Part shown: positions 32,655 to 45,640 of the stretch, piece after piece
Numbering within the stretch: the stretch's first letter is position 1
Layout of the letters: the number at the start of each line of letters is the position of its first letter
From: Coenobita brevimanus
Taxonomy: Eukaryota; Arthropoda; Malacostraca; Decapoda; Coenobitidae
Assembly: GCA_032717465.1 (NCBI GenBank)
Contig: CM064732.1
Location: 24,626,729-24,690,728 of the forward strand
DNA: 64,000 nt
Direction: 5' to 3'
Notes under the pieces: generated by a model
Seen by the model: only the letters and a program-made list of their open reading frames with translations
Database searches by the model: none
Told to the model about the DNA's origin: nothing
Made by a program: the position numbers and the translations under genes

Positions 32655-33200
32655 GACACATTACTGTTGAATAGAAAGCTTTCAGCAAACAAAGAGACAT
32701 CATGAAAACAAGCTTGCCAGAATGTATGAAACAAAAAGTTTACAAGGAATATATAATTTCAGGTATGACGTTCAAAATCAGTGGAAAACAAATTAATGCG
32801 TTCGCAAAGAGCAATGGAAAGGTCAGTGTTGGGAATATCTACGAGAGACTGGAAGAGATCAACTTGGTGAGAAAGCAGCCTAAAGTGAATGACGTCACAG
32901 AAGTTATGAAAGAACAGAAATGGAAATAGGCTGGTCATGCAGCAAGAAAACGGGATCGGCGGTGGAGCAAGAGGCAGACTGACTGGACTCCAAGAGATTG
33001 CAAGCGTTGCAGAAAAAGGCCAGACAGAAGGAAGAGAGATGAGAGAAGAAGTTTGCTGGCAACACCTGGAAGAGATTGGCTTAGTCAAGGAATTCGTGAA
33101 GAAGGTTGGCGGAGGCCTTTGTTCAGTATTGGACTTGCAATCGCTGATATTGATAATGATGTTGATGAGGATGAGGATATTTATCCATCTATATCTACTT
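32655..33200 (+). pseudogene. LINE C-terminus relic, family F5
   Basis: The plus frame 32702-32929 reads SLPECMKQKVYKEYIISG, then KQPKVNDVTEVMKEQKWK; after a TAG, AGHAARKRDRRWS and TDWTPRDCKRCRKRPDRR follow. This is the layout of a LINE C-terminus that normally reads LP..LK.K.Y...V.P...YG, KVNDV...KW.WAGH.AR..D.RW and KR.RGRP..RW. The catalytic RT part is missing. The end has gatgatg-like repeats and a tctatctat tract (33188-33216). Confidence 0.6.
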
Positions 33201-33497
33201 CTATCTATCTATCTCTGTTGATAAATAGATTGATTTACTGACTGAATTATTTAATGATATGTAGGCACCTTCCGGAATAAAATCGTCGAGTCGGTGTAGT
33301 GAACAAAGTTTCTCTATTCACTTATCCATCCTATACTTTAAGTAAATTGAATAGAATGATAATGAAACAAAGGTGATGCAGTTTGATTGTACATATTTGA
33401 CTTCTAGTTACGAGTATTCCCCATTCCACCCTTGGCTTACTCTATCTCTACTGTTGGATATGGCAGGCCGTCAAACTGTTTTGCACATTATAAAAAC
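33201..33497. other. No gene seen
   Basis: AT-rich spacer between two LINE remnants, no signature. Confidence 0.5.
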
Positions 33498-33601
33498 TTT
33501 TTTCTTTGTGCTAGGAAAAAGGAACCAAAGGCCATGAGCGCATAAACTGTTTCTTCCAAGAGAAAAACCAGATACAAGAGAGAGCCAAATTCAAGATCAG
33601 A

Positions 33602-35537
33602 TCATATCGAGATGCTTGGACACACTGCGTTTGAAAGACTGGAGATCATAGTTAGCAGAAAATACAGAGGGAGGCAGTTCCAAAGTCGAGCTGTTGCATA
33701 AATGAAGGACTGGGAGTAAAGGTTAACTCTTGCATTAGAGAGTTGGACAGAAAAGGGATGAAAGTTTGCTGCTAGACAGGTGTACGCGCCAGTCGTAGAG
33801 GTGGAGGAATGCATGCAGACAGTTCAGAGGAGCAGTGACCATTGAAGTAGCGATAGAAAAGAGATAAAGATGCAACAGTGTGGCGAAGAGACAGAGGTTG
33901 AAGGAAGCCAGTAAGAGGAGGAGACTTAATGAGATGCGAAGCCTTTGACTCCAACCTAATGAGAAGAGCTGTATGTGGGAGCCTCCCCACACATGAGAGT
34001 TGTACTCTATACAGGGGTGGATAAAACCCGTGTATAGAGTCAACAACTGTGCAGGGGTAAAGAAGAAACGGAGGCGGCTTAGCACACCTAATCTCTTGGA
34101 AGCAGATTATACAATAGATGTAATATGACCTTTCGAAGATAAGTCCCGAGTGAATGAAACCCCAAGCATAGTCAAGGATGATTCAGGATAAAGCTGAATA
34201 TTATTAAACATTAGTCGGTACTCCTGTGGAAGATTTTGTCTGGTTGATAGGTGTAAGAACAGAGTCTTTGATGTATTAAAAACAAGATTATTTTTACCCC
34301 AGTCAGAGACACGAGCCAAGTCAGGCATTAGGTGTGCCATAGCCTCATCCCTTGCCTGCTGAAGTAGCTGCTGAAATGGACGTTACGAGAACCGAATGGA
34401 AAGGCGAAGGGTGGAATCATCAGCGTACAGCTGGATAGGATTAGATGTACAGCTTAGAAGATCATTGATGAATAAAAGGAAGAGAGTCGGTGATAGGACA
34501 GAGCCCTGAGGAACACGACTGTTGATAGATCTAGGAGAAGAACGATGGCCGTCTACAACAGCAGCTATAGAACGACCAGAAAGGAAGCTATAGATGAAGG
34601 CACAGATAGAAGGATAGAAACCGTAAGATGTCAGTTTGGAAATTAAAGGTTTATGCCAGACTCGATCGAAAGCCTTTGAGATGTCAAGTACAATGGCAAA
34701 GCTATCGCCAAAGTTCCGAAAGGTGGATGACCAGGAGTCTGAAAGGTAGGTGAGAAGATCGCCAGTGGGGTATCCCTGACGGAACCCATACTAATGATCA
34801 GAAAGAAGGTTGTGATAGGAAAGATGCTTTAAAATTTTTCTATTATAATTGACTCGAAAACTTTTGAGATACAGGATATTACAGCAATTGGACGATAGTT
34901 AAAGGGTTGGGAATGGTCACCCTTCTTTGGGACTGGCTGAATGAAAGCAAACTTCCAGCAAGAAGGAAAGGTGATAGACAAAGGTGAAAGAGTTTACCTT
35001 GGCAGGGTGTAAGCACAGAAGCACAGTTCTTGAGAACAACAGGAGGGACTCCATCAGGTCCATATGCCGTGTTACTATTGAGGCCTGTTATGGCAGAAAA
35101 TACATCAGCTGAAGAAATTTTAATATCAGCCATGAGGAAGTCAGAGGGGGGAAGTGATGGAGGAACAGCACCGGAATTGTCTAAGGTGGAGTTGTAGGAG
35201 AAAGTCTGAACGAAGAGATCTGCTTGATCAGTAGAAGAAATAGCTACAGAACCATCAGAGTAGAAAAGAGGAGGGAAGGATGATGAGGTAAAGTTGTTAG
35301 AAGGGTTTTTGGCAATGTGTCAGAAGGAACGGGAAAAATTTGAGTTGAAGAGTTGACAGCATTTGGTACGGATGAAATTATTTTTAGCAGAGCGAAGAAC
35401 AGACTTAGCACAGTTCTGGGCAGAAATGTAAAGGTGATGTGATTCAGGGGTGGGTTAGCTCCGGTACCTTTTATAGGCCCTCTCCTTGATGCGGACAGCA
35501 TTAGAACAAGCGTGATTAAACCAAGGTTTTCTTGCAT
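33602..35537 (-). pseudogene. F3-group RT and C-terminus fragments
   Basis: Fragments in order: 35244-35537 linker, 34879-35133 RT entry (GPDGVPPVVLKNCASVLTP), 34107-34340 RT thumb, 33735-34085 (LSRLRFFFTPAQLLTLYTGF, IHPCIEYNSHVWGGS) and 33602-33814 (LYSQSFIYATARLWNCLP). The catalytic block around 34400-34700 is present only as out-of-frame residues. Confidence 0.7.
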
Positions 35538-35759
35538 TGGTCAAAGGATATGAGAAAGGAATGTATGCTTCCATGCCTGAGAGAATAACCACCATAATGC
35601 GCAAGGCACACCCAGATGGCTCCCGGCCATGGAATCAATAATCATTCCAGGGAAAATCAAGGAAGTACTGTCTGAGGGCCTCCCAGTCTGCAGCTCCAAA
35701 GTGCCACAGACAACGTTTCTTTGGAGGGTCCACAGGCAGTACCGGAGTGATAGGACAGG

Positions 35760-36519
35760 TTAAGGTAATAAGGTTGTGATCAAAGGAGCCCAACGGAGAG
35801 AAAAGATTACAGTGTAAGCAGAAGGATTAGTTGTAAGGAAGAGGTCAAGTATGTTGGAGCTCTCTCCAAGGTGGTCAGGGATACGGGTAGGGTGCAGTAC
35901 AAGCTGCTCTAGGTCATTAAGGACAAAGAAGATGTAGGCTTGTTCACCAGGTGGATCAGTGAAAGAAGAGGAGAGCCAAAGGTGGTGGTGAACATTGAAA
36001 TCTCCAAGAATGGAGATTTCAGAGAAATGAGAAATTGATAGAATGCGTTCCATCATAGAAGATAGTTGAAGAATTTTTGATAGTAGAATTAGGGGATAAG
36101 TAAACAGCACAGATATATTTAGTCAGGGAATGACAGGACAGCCGAAGCCAGAGAGTAGAGAAATCAGAAGAATCAAGTTTAGGAACACGAAAGCAAGATA
36201 AGTTGTTGCGTATATATACACAACAGCTACCTTTGGCTTTGGAATGAGTATAGAGAAAGTAGGAGGATACAGAAAAGGGTCTGCTGTCAGTTGCCTCAGA
36301 CAGCTGAGTCTTAGTTAGGAAAAGATGAGGTTTAGAGGAGGAGAGGTGGGGCTCAATAGAACAAAAGTTAGAGGAAAGGCCGCGAATGTTGTAGAAATGA
36401 AGAAGAAGTGAGTTGGATAGTGGTTCCAGGCATCTCAAGTCGTCACCGGGAGAGGGGCGGAAGGTGGGGGCATTTATGCCCCCCCCTCCGGGACTCCGAG
36501 GCTGTGTGATCTAAAGCCA
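35760..36519 (-). pseudogene. F3-group endonuclease
   Basis: Two overlapping minus frames give the endonuclease order NIRGLSSN, a KTQLSEAT stretch in place of [27 protein letters not shown] and [10 protein letters not shown]. The SDH motif is damaged. Non-functional. Confidence 0.72.
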
Positions 36520-37185
36520 TAATTTGTTTTTAAATTTAGGAAAAGGAAGTGTAGTGTGTACTGTGCATGTAGTTTGGTGTTGACAGAGAAACTTGTACTG
36601 GAGAGCATGCTGGCCTACTCTGTGCCTTGACGGCGGTTTTCATTTATCTGACAGCCGAATCTAACCATACACTTTGTCTTCCTGTTTCGCAATTGTTGAC
36701 CTTTTCATGAATAAAAAATTCAATGTTCCTTCCTTCCTTCTAGATCTTTCAAGGCTTCAATATGATAGCAAGGGGGGAGGGTAAAAGTTGGTGAAGGCAA
36801 GGCAGACTGGAGTGAAAAACAGGGGGTGCCACAGTGCTGGAATATGTACCCTCCCCTTGAGGCTCCTCAACGGTTATTTTCTTGTCATTTGAATCGGAAA
36901 CATTTCCTCATGGATGACGAGTATTGCTGTAGGTGCATACCCCTACATTCTTGATATGTGAAATGGAATTTTAATGGATTAGTCTTCACACTCCAAGAAT
37001 CATTTCTGCGTATAGATCGGTAATCAATGTGTCCATCTAACTATCTATCTTTTTATTTATCCATCTATTTGTCTATATAGATAGATTACACAACAGTAAC
37101 TCATACACATATACATAACTTCTTTTTTTGTCATTTTTCGTTATCTCTTCATGTACTTGATTTCCTGATTCGACCTCTGTTCCTT

Positions 37186-37188
<3 letters not shown>
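36520..37188. other. No gene seen
   Basis: Spacer of ordinary composition upstream of the F3-group LINE; some of it may be its 5' UTR. A tctatctat-like stretch lies at about 37038-37075. Confidence 0.45.

Positions 37189-37238
<50 letters not shown>
37189..37238. repeat. (CT)25 microsatellite
   Basis: Perfect tc repeat. It opens an arginine/glutamate frame on minus that is an artefact. Confidence 0.95.
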
Positions 37239-37242
<4 letters not shown>

Positions 37243-37717
37243 CTAGGAGGTAAAATAACCAGGCAAACATATTAGGTTTCCTGGAAACCTTACTCTAGCC
37301 TCCTTTCAGTTCTCTTCCTCTTCCCCCCCCCCCCTGTTTCCCATCCCTCCGTATTAGTTCTTCTTTCTTACTTGGCATTTTACTCATATTCTCTTTTTCC
37401 TCATAGCCTTTTTTTCGCTGTCTAAGGAGATTCCAGAATTGCAATAACACTGAAGTGATTATTTATTTTATCTACCTACGTGAACACCAAGTCGATTTTA
37501 CAAAACTTATTGAGGTACTTAAGTAATATTGATGTTAGAAAATCCTATATAAAAAATCACAAGTACGTTAAGTCTCTCCTAAGATGAATAAAGTCGGATG
37601 GAGACAGTAAGACTCAAATAAATCCGTCCTCACAGTGAAGCGTTTGACAATGGTACCTTGGATTGGTCGTCAAAATAACTGTCCTGTCTGACAGTAGAGC
37701 CAGGCATTACTTACTTT

Positions 37718-37828
37718 GAGATTTGTCTTACATCCATGCTTTCTGACTTTCACCTCACAACTTTCTGCAAAATCTTTTTTCTTAATCTTTCTTTCTTTCT
37801 TTCTTTTTTTTTTCTTTTTTTTTTTTTT

Positions 37829-37872
<44 letters not shown>

Positions 37873-37940
37873 CTTACATCCATGCTCTCTGACTTTGACC
37901 TCACAACTTCCTGCAAAGTCTTTTTTCCTAATCTTTCATT
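37718..37940. repeat. Tandem duplication, 146-bp period, around a T/(AG)n tract
   Basis: gagatttgtcttacatccatg and the following 55 bases occur at 37718 and again at 37864 with about 6 differences. The intervening sequence is a T-rich run and an (AG)19 tract (37830-37867). Confidence 0.85.
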
Positions 37941-38904
<964 letters not shown>

Positions 38905-39077
38905 CCAAAGCAGCATCCCCTCTGTACTGGTGGGAAATAAATGGAATGAAAGCAGGTAGGCGAGGTCAAACTTTATGCCACACTACCCTGTTAACGTTTC
39001 ACTTCTCGTTCTCAGAGGCTTACGTGTGCGTGTTATGTAGAACTCTGAGAGAAACCTTGTAGTAAATTTAAATTACC

Positions 39078-39078
<1 letters not shown>

Positions 39079-39139
<61 letters not shown>
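39079..39139. repeat. (GT)30 microsatellite at a LINE 3' end
   Basis: Perfect gt run directly beside the tandem 14-bp terminal repeats of the CR1-like LINE. Confidence 0.95.
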
Positions 39140-41400
39140 CTTACCTAATTGTTCTTACCTAATTGTATCTTTACAGGAATGAGTCAAGCTCGTACTGTCC
39201 CGTGTCTTAAACCATATTTATCGTACATATCCTTAAATTTGTGAATTGTTTTGGCACACACTATTTCATTCGGTAGTGCATTCCACCGATCAATTGCTCT
39301 ATTTGGGAAACTAAATTTCCTTACGTCTTTATCACCTCTCTTTTTATGCAGTTTTTTGCAGTGTCCTCTTGCTGATGCTTCCCCATACGTTATGTAATAA
39401 TTTATGTCTATTTTCTCCTTCCCTGATATGCATTTATATAGCATAATCATGTCACCTCTTTTCCTTCTCTCCTGTAGTGTTGGTAGATTCAGTTTATTTA
39501 GTCTTTCTTCGTAGCATAGATCCCATAAGCTTGGTACCCATCTTGTAGCGGCCCTTTGAACTTTTTCAATCTTGTCTATGTGTTTTTTGAGATGAGGACT
39601 CCAGACTACTGATGCATACTCCAGGGTTGGTCTGATGAATGATGTTATTATCTTTCTTAGCATGTCTTCATTTATGTATGTAAACGCTATTCTCATTGGC
39701 AAGCAGTGTATACATGTTCCGTACCTTCTCACTGATGTGGTCAGCCGGAGATAGTCTGTTATTGACAATCACATCTAGGTCCTTCTCTCTTTCTGATGTG
39801 TGTAGGGTTTTATTTCCTAATGTATTATCCCAATCAGGTCTTTTTCCACTTTTACCAAACTTGATTACATGACACTTGTCCACACTGAATTCCATTTACC
39901 ATGTATTACTTCATTCATGAAGTTTATTTAATTCTTCTTGTAGCTCTTTACAAAAGTCCGTGTTAGTAATTCTCCTTTGTATTTTGCATCATCTGCAAAC
40001 ATATTTAGATAGCTTTCATTTCCAGTGTTACCGTCTATATCATTTATATACACTAAAAACATGATTGGTGCAAGCACTGAACCCTGTGGTACTCCAATAG
40101 TCACTTCTTTCCATGATGATTAATTTCCCCTTAGTTCTGTTCTCATTTTTCTTTTCATGAGAAAATCTTGCATCCAACAGTACACATTGCCTCGAATTCC
40201 TCCATGATGGTACAGTTTCCATAAAAGTCTTTGGTATGGCACTGTGTCAAATGCTTTCTTGAAATCTGAATAGATACTGTCCATCCATCCTTCTCTTTCC
40301 TGTAATGTGTCTGTTACTCTGTCATAGTAGCTCAACAGATTAGTAACACATGATTTTTTTCTTTTCTGAAACCAAACTTTCTTTATGTTATCATACACTG
40401 TTCTTCTAGGTGATTTACCCAGACTTTTCTTATAAGCTTTTCTAATACCTTGCTTACAACACTGGTTAGTGATACTGGTCGGTAGTTAAGTGGATTTTGT
40501 CTATTCCCTTTCTTGAATAAGGGAGCAATATTTGCTTTCTTCCAAATATCAGGTAGTTTACCTTGACTCAAGGATATCTTGAAAATTAAAAATAATGGTT
40601 TACTTAACTCCTCTGCACATTCACGTAGCACCCAATATGAAATTTCATCAGGACCATTTGCTTTTTCTTTGTCTAATTTACTTAGCTCCTGTGTTTTTTT
40701 TTCTGATGTTTGCATATCTGGTAGTATGTGTGGGCATGCATGTTCCACATAATCCCTCTCAAAAATTTTTTCCTCCGTAAAAACTGATTGGAAGTGCTTG
40801 TTTAGTACTTCACAAATATCCTTCTCTTGTGTATAGGTGATTCTATCGTCCGTAATGGATTGTATTTTATCTTTTACTTTGGTTTTGCTTCTGATGCAGC
40901 TGTAAAATAGCTTTGGTTGATCACTACTTTTATTTATGATATCCTCCTCAAACTGTTTTTGAGCTTCCCTCCTTATTCTTGTATAATCGTTTCTTGCCTG
41001 TTTGTAATAATTATATGCCCTTTCACTATTGTGTCTTCTGTATCTATTCCACAACAAATCTCCTTTTTCTTTTGATTTTTTTACATTCTGTATTGAACCA
41101 TTACTTTATTTTCTTTTCTGCTTCTTTGCGCTGTGGAATGTTATTCTGGAATCCTATTTCATAAAGTTCACAGAATTTTTCATATAAAGCATTTAAATCT
41201 TGTCCTCTAAGTTCTTTTTTCCCAGGCAATTTCTAAGAAGTACTTCTTTAGGTCATGATACTTTCCCTTTTTATAGTTTAGGCTCTTTTTGTAACTTTCA
41301 TTGCTGTTACCTATGTTATATGAAATCATGAAATTGCAATTTAGTACTGCATGGTCGCTTTTGCTGAATGGAGGGTGATATATTAAATTGTCAATGACTT
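39140..41400 (-). mobile_element. CR1-like non-LTR retrotransposon, family F4, 5'-truncated
   Basis: Minus-strand LINE. The 3' end carries two tandem copies of aattaggtaagaac (39140-39168 on the plus strand as complement), the kind of short terminal repeat expected of CR1-group LINEs. Coding runs from the end of the endonuclease (PPFSKSDHAVLNC near 41370) through RT to a stop near 39184. Several frame breaks and a truncation at about 41400. Confidence 0.82.
39184..41057 (-). pseudogene. F4 reverse transcriptase, RT to C-terminus
   Basis: 40383-41057 is open for 224 codons: SERAYNYYKQARNDYTRIRR, FYSCIRSKTKVKDKI, LDKEKANGPDEISYWVLREC, WKKANIAPLFKKGNRQNPLN and YRPVSLTSVVSKVLEKLIR. 40120-40398 carries SIYSDFKKAFDTVPYQRLLW (first Asp). 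The segment with the YADD motif (about 40000-40080) lies in broken frames. 39668-39895 and 39184-39768 give MEFSVDKCHVIKFGKS, LRKIITSFIRPTLEYASVVW and SFPNRAIDRWNALPNEIV, the CR1-type C-terminus ending at a stop. Not functional. Confidence 0.8.
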
Positions 41401-42070
41401 GCCCTGTGGCCTTGACTTTTGACTGTTTTCAGAACTGAATCTCTTCGTTCTCGCCTGATTCTTAACCCCTTCACCAAGTTTAGTTCAAATCGGATCAAAA
41501 CTGTTTGAGGTGACTGCCCTCTGGTCTGGGTCTTTGGCCTTTTGCTGTGACCTTGACCTTTGACTGATTATTGTCAAAAGCAAAGTCTTTTATTCTGGCC
41601 TTGTCATCGGTTCTTCCAGAATAAGAGTTTGAATTCGAACAAAAAAAAAAGAAAAAAAGGCTTTAAGTTTACTTATCCATATGATGTTGACTTTTGACAT
41701 TAAAAAAAAAAAAAAAAAAAAACAGATTTGCTCCATGCCTGTCCTCCAGTCAGTCGATCAAGCTTGTGTAAAAGCGTGTCAAAACTATCCGATTTTTTTA
41801 ATGCATACAAACGGGACGAAATTTGACCTTGTCGTATAGCACTGATCTTTTATTGATTGTTCTCAAAACTGAGCCATTACTTTCTTGTCTTAGCCTAAAA
41901 ATTATCTTAAACAGTTTAAGTTGATATTGCTACATCGGCATATGTAGCCACGTAACCTTGACCTGTTACTCAAAAAAAAAAAAAAAAAAAAAAAAAATAG
42001 CCGTTTTCCTTTTGGGCTATCCCTCTATCCTTCCATTAAATTTTGCTAAACTCGGATACAAACTGAGTTA
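41400..42070. repeat. Decayed tandem array, about 135-bp unit, 5 units
   Basis: Units begin with variants of gtgaccttgacctttgac at about 41409, 41551, 41685, 41823 and 41950. They carry a later block like ccttcaccaagttt-gttcaaatcggatcaaaactg, clearest in the first and last units. Three units hold internal A-homopolymers. Divergence between units is high. Confidence 0.65.
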
Positions 42071-42076
42071 TTTCGT

Positions 42077-42078
<2 letters not shown>

Positions 42079-42144
<66 letters not shown>

Positions 42145-42169
42145 ACGCACGCACGCACGCACGCGCGCG
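42079..42169. repeat. (AC)n then (ACGC)n microsatellite
   Basis: About 54 bp of ac followed by acgc tetranucleotides, ending in cgcgcgcgg. Confidence 0.95.
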
Positions 42170-42789
42170 GGAGTATACAGTATACACGTGACTGTGCGTT
42201 TATTTCAGGATCTGTGTAAGTGAAGGTATCTGAGGGGAATTCTTGGAAAGAATTATGAGAGTGAGAGAATATGGATGTCGTGCAGTGTGTTGCATGAAAC
42301 TGGTCTATCTCACATTCTTTATACGAATATTGTTGAGTAGTCACGGAAAAAAACAATGCTCGAACTTGTTTGTGAAGTTACTCCTTTCTTCACATTCTTA
42401 TGGTTGCTAAAGGTACCGGCGACAGCATAATTCAGCAGTATTAAATCATAATAGCTACGCAATTGTCTGACGTTATACTTATAACTTTAAATTTTTAAAT
42501 TGGTTATCTCTTCTATACTTATCTCTCATAACCGATTTATTGGAAAAGTTTTTTGATGTGGTCCTGTCCGGACGTAAGTTAGAAACCCTTTCCTGAGGTT
42601 CGTGCAAGCTTCATACATCTCTTGGCATTTGGAAACAAGTATCCACCATATACGAGTATGCTACAGAAAACACACTGACATTTAGTGTTTTGCTAGCAAC
42701 TGGGTTGTTCTATAACTTACTGTTGTGGAAATAAGGAAGACGAGTGACTGAACATGGTAATACCAAATTCAGAATCGCACACAGTTTTC
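42170..42789. other. No gene seen
   Basis: Unique-looking AT-rich sequence. Confidence 0.5.
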
Positions 42790-42866
42790 TTCAACGAATG
42801 GTATTAATATCGCGACCACACAGACCTCAGCCGACAGCTTCATCCGCTCAGCCACCTCACTACCAG
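42790..42866 (-). repeat. Possible tRNA-derived SINE head
   Basis: Minus strand reads gtgaggtggctgagcggatg, containing a good A-box (TGGCTGAGCGG). About 36 bp later comes ggtcgcgatatt, a poor B-box. The layout resembles tRNA-Ser/Leu-like SINE heads, but no tail or second copy was found. Confidence 0.3.
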
Positions 42867-43395
42867 CTCACACACACCACAAAGCCAGCCCTGAGACAGG
42901 ACGTGTATGCTGGGTAATCCCCAGGTCCTGTCCTCCTCCCTTACTGTTTTTTAATCGGCCCGTATCGCACTGACCGGGCTAATGTATGGCCCGGCCTGCA
43001 CTATAGGTGCAGGAAATTTTCAAACAACAACAACTACCAGCTGCAGTATGGAGTTTAATTTGTAATCAAGAAATTAGTCTGTCGTCAAACAATCTGAACG
43101 TGTTCCTTTAAGTAGATGTACTCTATGATGCACCTAGAACTATAATATATCTCTTTGTTCGTTATGTATTTGTTAAAATTCAGTTTCTTCCTTCTCTACT
43201 CATCACGCTTCCTCAGTTTCTTCTGCATAAGCTTCTCCCTCTCACTTCTCGCAGACTAACCTCGTTTCCTCTCTTATCTGACTCATTGTTTCTTCCCTCT
43301 TATCTCTCAGCCTTCCTCACTCTCAGTCTCTCACTACTCTTTCCCTATCTTCTTGTTTACTGTCATTTCGTCGGCGTGTCGTCTCCCACCCCACA

Positions 43396-43397
<2 letters not shown>
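42867..43397. other. No gene seen
   Basis: Contains a GC-rich patch (42950-43015) with a partial inverted repeat around gcccg/cgggc. No coding or RNA signature. Confidence 0.45.
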
Positions 43398-43449
<52 letters not shown>

Positions 43450-43640
43450 ATTTGTTTTAATCTCTCCAGTACGATATTACTTTCCTTTTTTATTCTGGCT
43501 TGTCGAAGTAGATTTTTTTTTTCCAGTGGTGTGTGTGTGTGTGTGTGTGTGTGTCATTTGTTTTAATCTCTCCACTACGATATTACTTTCCTTTTTTATT
43601 CTGGCTTGTCGAAGCAGATTTTTTTTTTTTTTTTCCAGTG
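43398..43640. repeat. (GT)n-bounded tandem duplication, 106-bp period
   Basis: Two (GT)n tracts (43398-43448 and 43529-43554) are each followed by catttgttttaatctctcc and about 70 further bases, nearly identical (starts 43449 and 43555). The second copy has a longer T run. Confidence 0.88.
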
Positions 43641-43769
43641 ATGACTTCTCGTATTCTCAAGAAAAAGAATATCATCCTTAACACTTCAAGTTCGAGAGGT
43701 CGCCTGAGTTTTAAGCGAGAAAGAATGTACTGTAATACAAAATGCATCATCATACTGAGAGCTTCACCA

Positions 43770-44530
43770 AAATCTCACACAACATTGATCTTTCCTTTTT
43801 TCCCTTCCCCTCCTTTTCCTCTTTTCTTTACTCTTCATCTCTTTTTTTTCCTCCTCTCAGGCCTATTTTCTCTTCGGCTCCACATCTCTACGTTTTCTTT
43901 CCTTTACTTTTCCTTTTGTTCTGTTCTCTGATTTGGTCACCCTCGCCTTTTTATAAGTTTCCATACCTTCTCTTCATTTCCCTTCCTTTTTCTTCATTCT
44001 TCATAATCAGCCCATCCCTTTTCTCCCTTTCCCTTCCCTTTCATTTCTTTTTTCCTTTCCCTTTCCTTCCATTTCTTTTCTTTCCTTTCTCTTCCTTTCC
44101 CTTTCCTTTCCAGTCCTTTCTCTTACCTTCCTCATCTCTTCCTGCTCCTTATCTTCCACTCCCATCCCTTCTTTTCCCTTCTCTTCACTTCTCATCTTCT
44201 CTCTGCTCATCTCTTTTCTCCCATCTTATCACTACATTCTTTGCTTCATCTTTGTTCCCAACATCACTAACCCTCTGTATGGAAATTATTACCTGGTTAC
44301 CTCGTCTCTGAATTAATGTCTTCTACCCCCTCTCCTTTGTTCCCCGTCCGTCTTTCTCCACCTTCCCCTCTCTCTTCCTTCTTCTTCCCCTCCTCCTCGC
44401 TTCTCTTCCCTACCAACGTTAAATCACCAAAATTTGTCTCCCTTTTCTTGTTTTATATTTCTGTCATTTTTGTATGTTTGCTTGATATTAGTCGTTTGTC
44501 CCTATTCTATTCCTCTTTGGGCTATTATTC

Positions 44531-44561
<31 letters not shown>

Positions 44562-44630
44562 CTTCACTACTGGTATCACCCGCCTCCTACCCTCTTTCTG
44601 TTCTCCCTCTTCATCCCTTTAACTTGACCT
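43770..44630. repeat. Long polypyrimidine-rich tract
   Basis: About 860 bp in which the plus strand is overwhelmingly C and T (ttcctttcccttcc-type), including a (CT)n core at 44531-44562. Leucine/serine/phenylalanine frames here are compositional artefacts. Confidence 0.8.
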
Positions 44631-45022
44631 CAGCAAACTTGTTAACAAACTTTGGACTTTACGTAGAAACTTGGCCAGGGGAACGGCTTGACTGACCACT
44701 GGAGTGAGACGCAATGTGCAGTGAATTGAACTGAATAGAGAGAGAGTTGACTCAGCTATAAGGGAGAGTCACTTAAACCTTTGTGAGCTGATGAGTGAAT
44801 GGAGTCAAATTAGGTAAATAACGACCAGGGAAACGGATTCTCCCGCCAGTGGTGTGTGGTGGGCTAAGGATTGTGTTTAACACAGTAAAGGTTTAATTAC
44901 TTCAGGTTTACATAGAAGGCAGCTGTTAATCCATTTACTTCAGGACGTATTTTATGATTGCCCTTGCAACCATGTGGCGATGATATTTAACACATGAGTA
45001 TCTTTTCCAGCTGGAGAGTTAA
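44631..45022. other. No gene seen
   Basis: Spacer without signature, ending at a TTAA (45019-45022) that may be the target duplication of a small element. Confidence 0.45.
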
Positions 45023-45640
45023 CCCATGGTGTACAACTTATCCCATATGAGTCAATTCTAGAGGTATGCGACATAAATATTATAAGCGTGATTTTTAACT
45101 TCACATTTCGAAGTTTCTCGTGGTTGTAGCATCAGGCAGTTTTTATGAGATATTAAGCATTTTACCATCTCCCATCATCACCCCCAAAGTTAAGTGCCAT
45201 AATAGAGGATCAGTAGCGACTATGAACGATATTCATGCACATCCTGATTCATGTACCATGGCGTTAGCACCGAAAAAAACAAGGCTCAAACCTGTCAACA
45301 AAAACCGATTTTTTACTACAAAATCGAGTACATGGCCAACAGTGGCCGATGGAGAGAAGAGAAAAACTAAATAAACTAAAGTAGCACGTTATACTCATGT
45401 AATTGCTTAATAGACTACACTCAAACTCGCTGGGGCTCGTATAGTAACCAGTTTACCACAACTGGGATAATTTCGACCACAACAACTCCACTACTGCGGT
45501 GAGGTGAGCAAAAATATTTTATGCAAGGTATATAATATATTTTCCAAGATGACAATATACATATGAAGTCATTTTGCAATGGTCTCTAAATTGTTTATAT
45601 CGCCAATATATGTAGTAAACAGTCCACTGCAATCCATGGG
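45023..45640. mobile_element. Possible small TTAA element
   Basis: Left end cccatggtgtacaac follows TTAA. Right end, as complement, reads cccatggattgcagt and is followed by TTAC rather than TTAA. A 7-bp perfect plus partial inverted repeat and one imperfect flank give weak support for a 618-bp piggyBac-type non-autonomous element. An 84-codon plus frame inside (45120-45374) matches no family I know. Confidence 0.3.

Larger units (their letters stand above)
33498..36519 (-). mobile_element. Second F3-group LINE, near full length, heavily decayed
   Basis: Minus-strand element with coding from about 36519 (MALDHTASES) to about 33600, and a 3' end with aaggccatgagcgc resembling the F3 copy at 11.5 kb. 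Endonuclease: [39 protein letters not shown] (GDFN present) and [42 protein letters not shown] (34879-35133) and later VSDWGKNNLVFNTSKTLFLH and LTMLGVSFTRDL (34107-34340). C-terminus: ARVNLYSQSFIYATARLWNC. Frames break at least eight times. The two F3 elements differ too much to be recent copies of each other. Confidence 0.8.

Noticed and set aside
43286..44311. Several 100-190-codon F/S/L-rich ORFs, apparently membrane-like
   Set aside because: Produced by the polypyrimidine tract; hydrophobicity is a consequence of T-rich codons.
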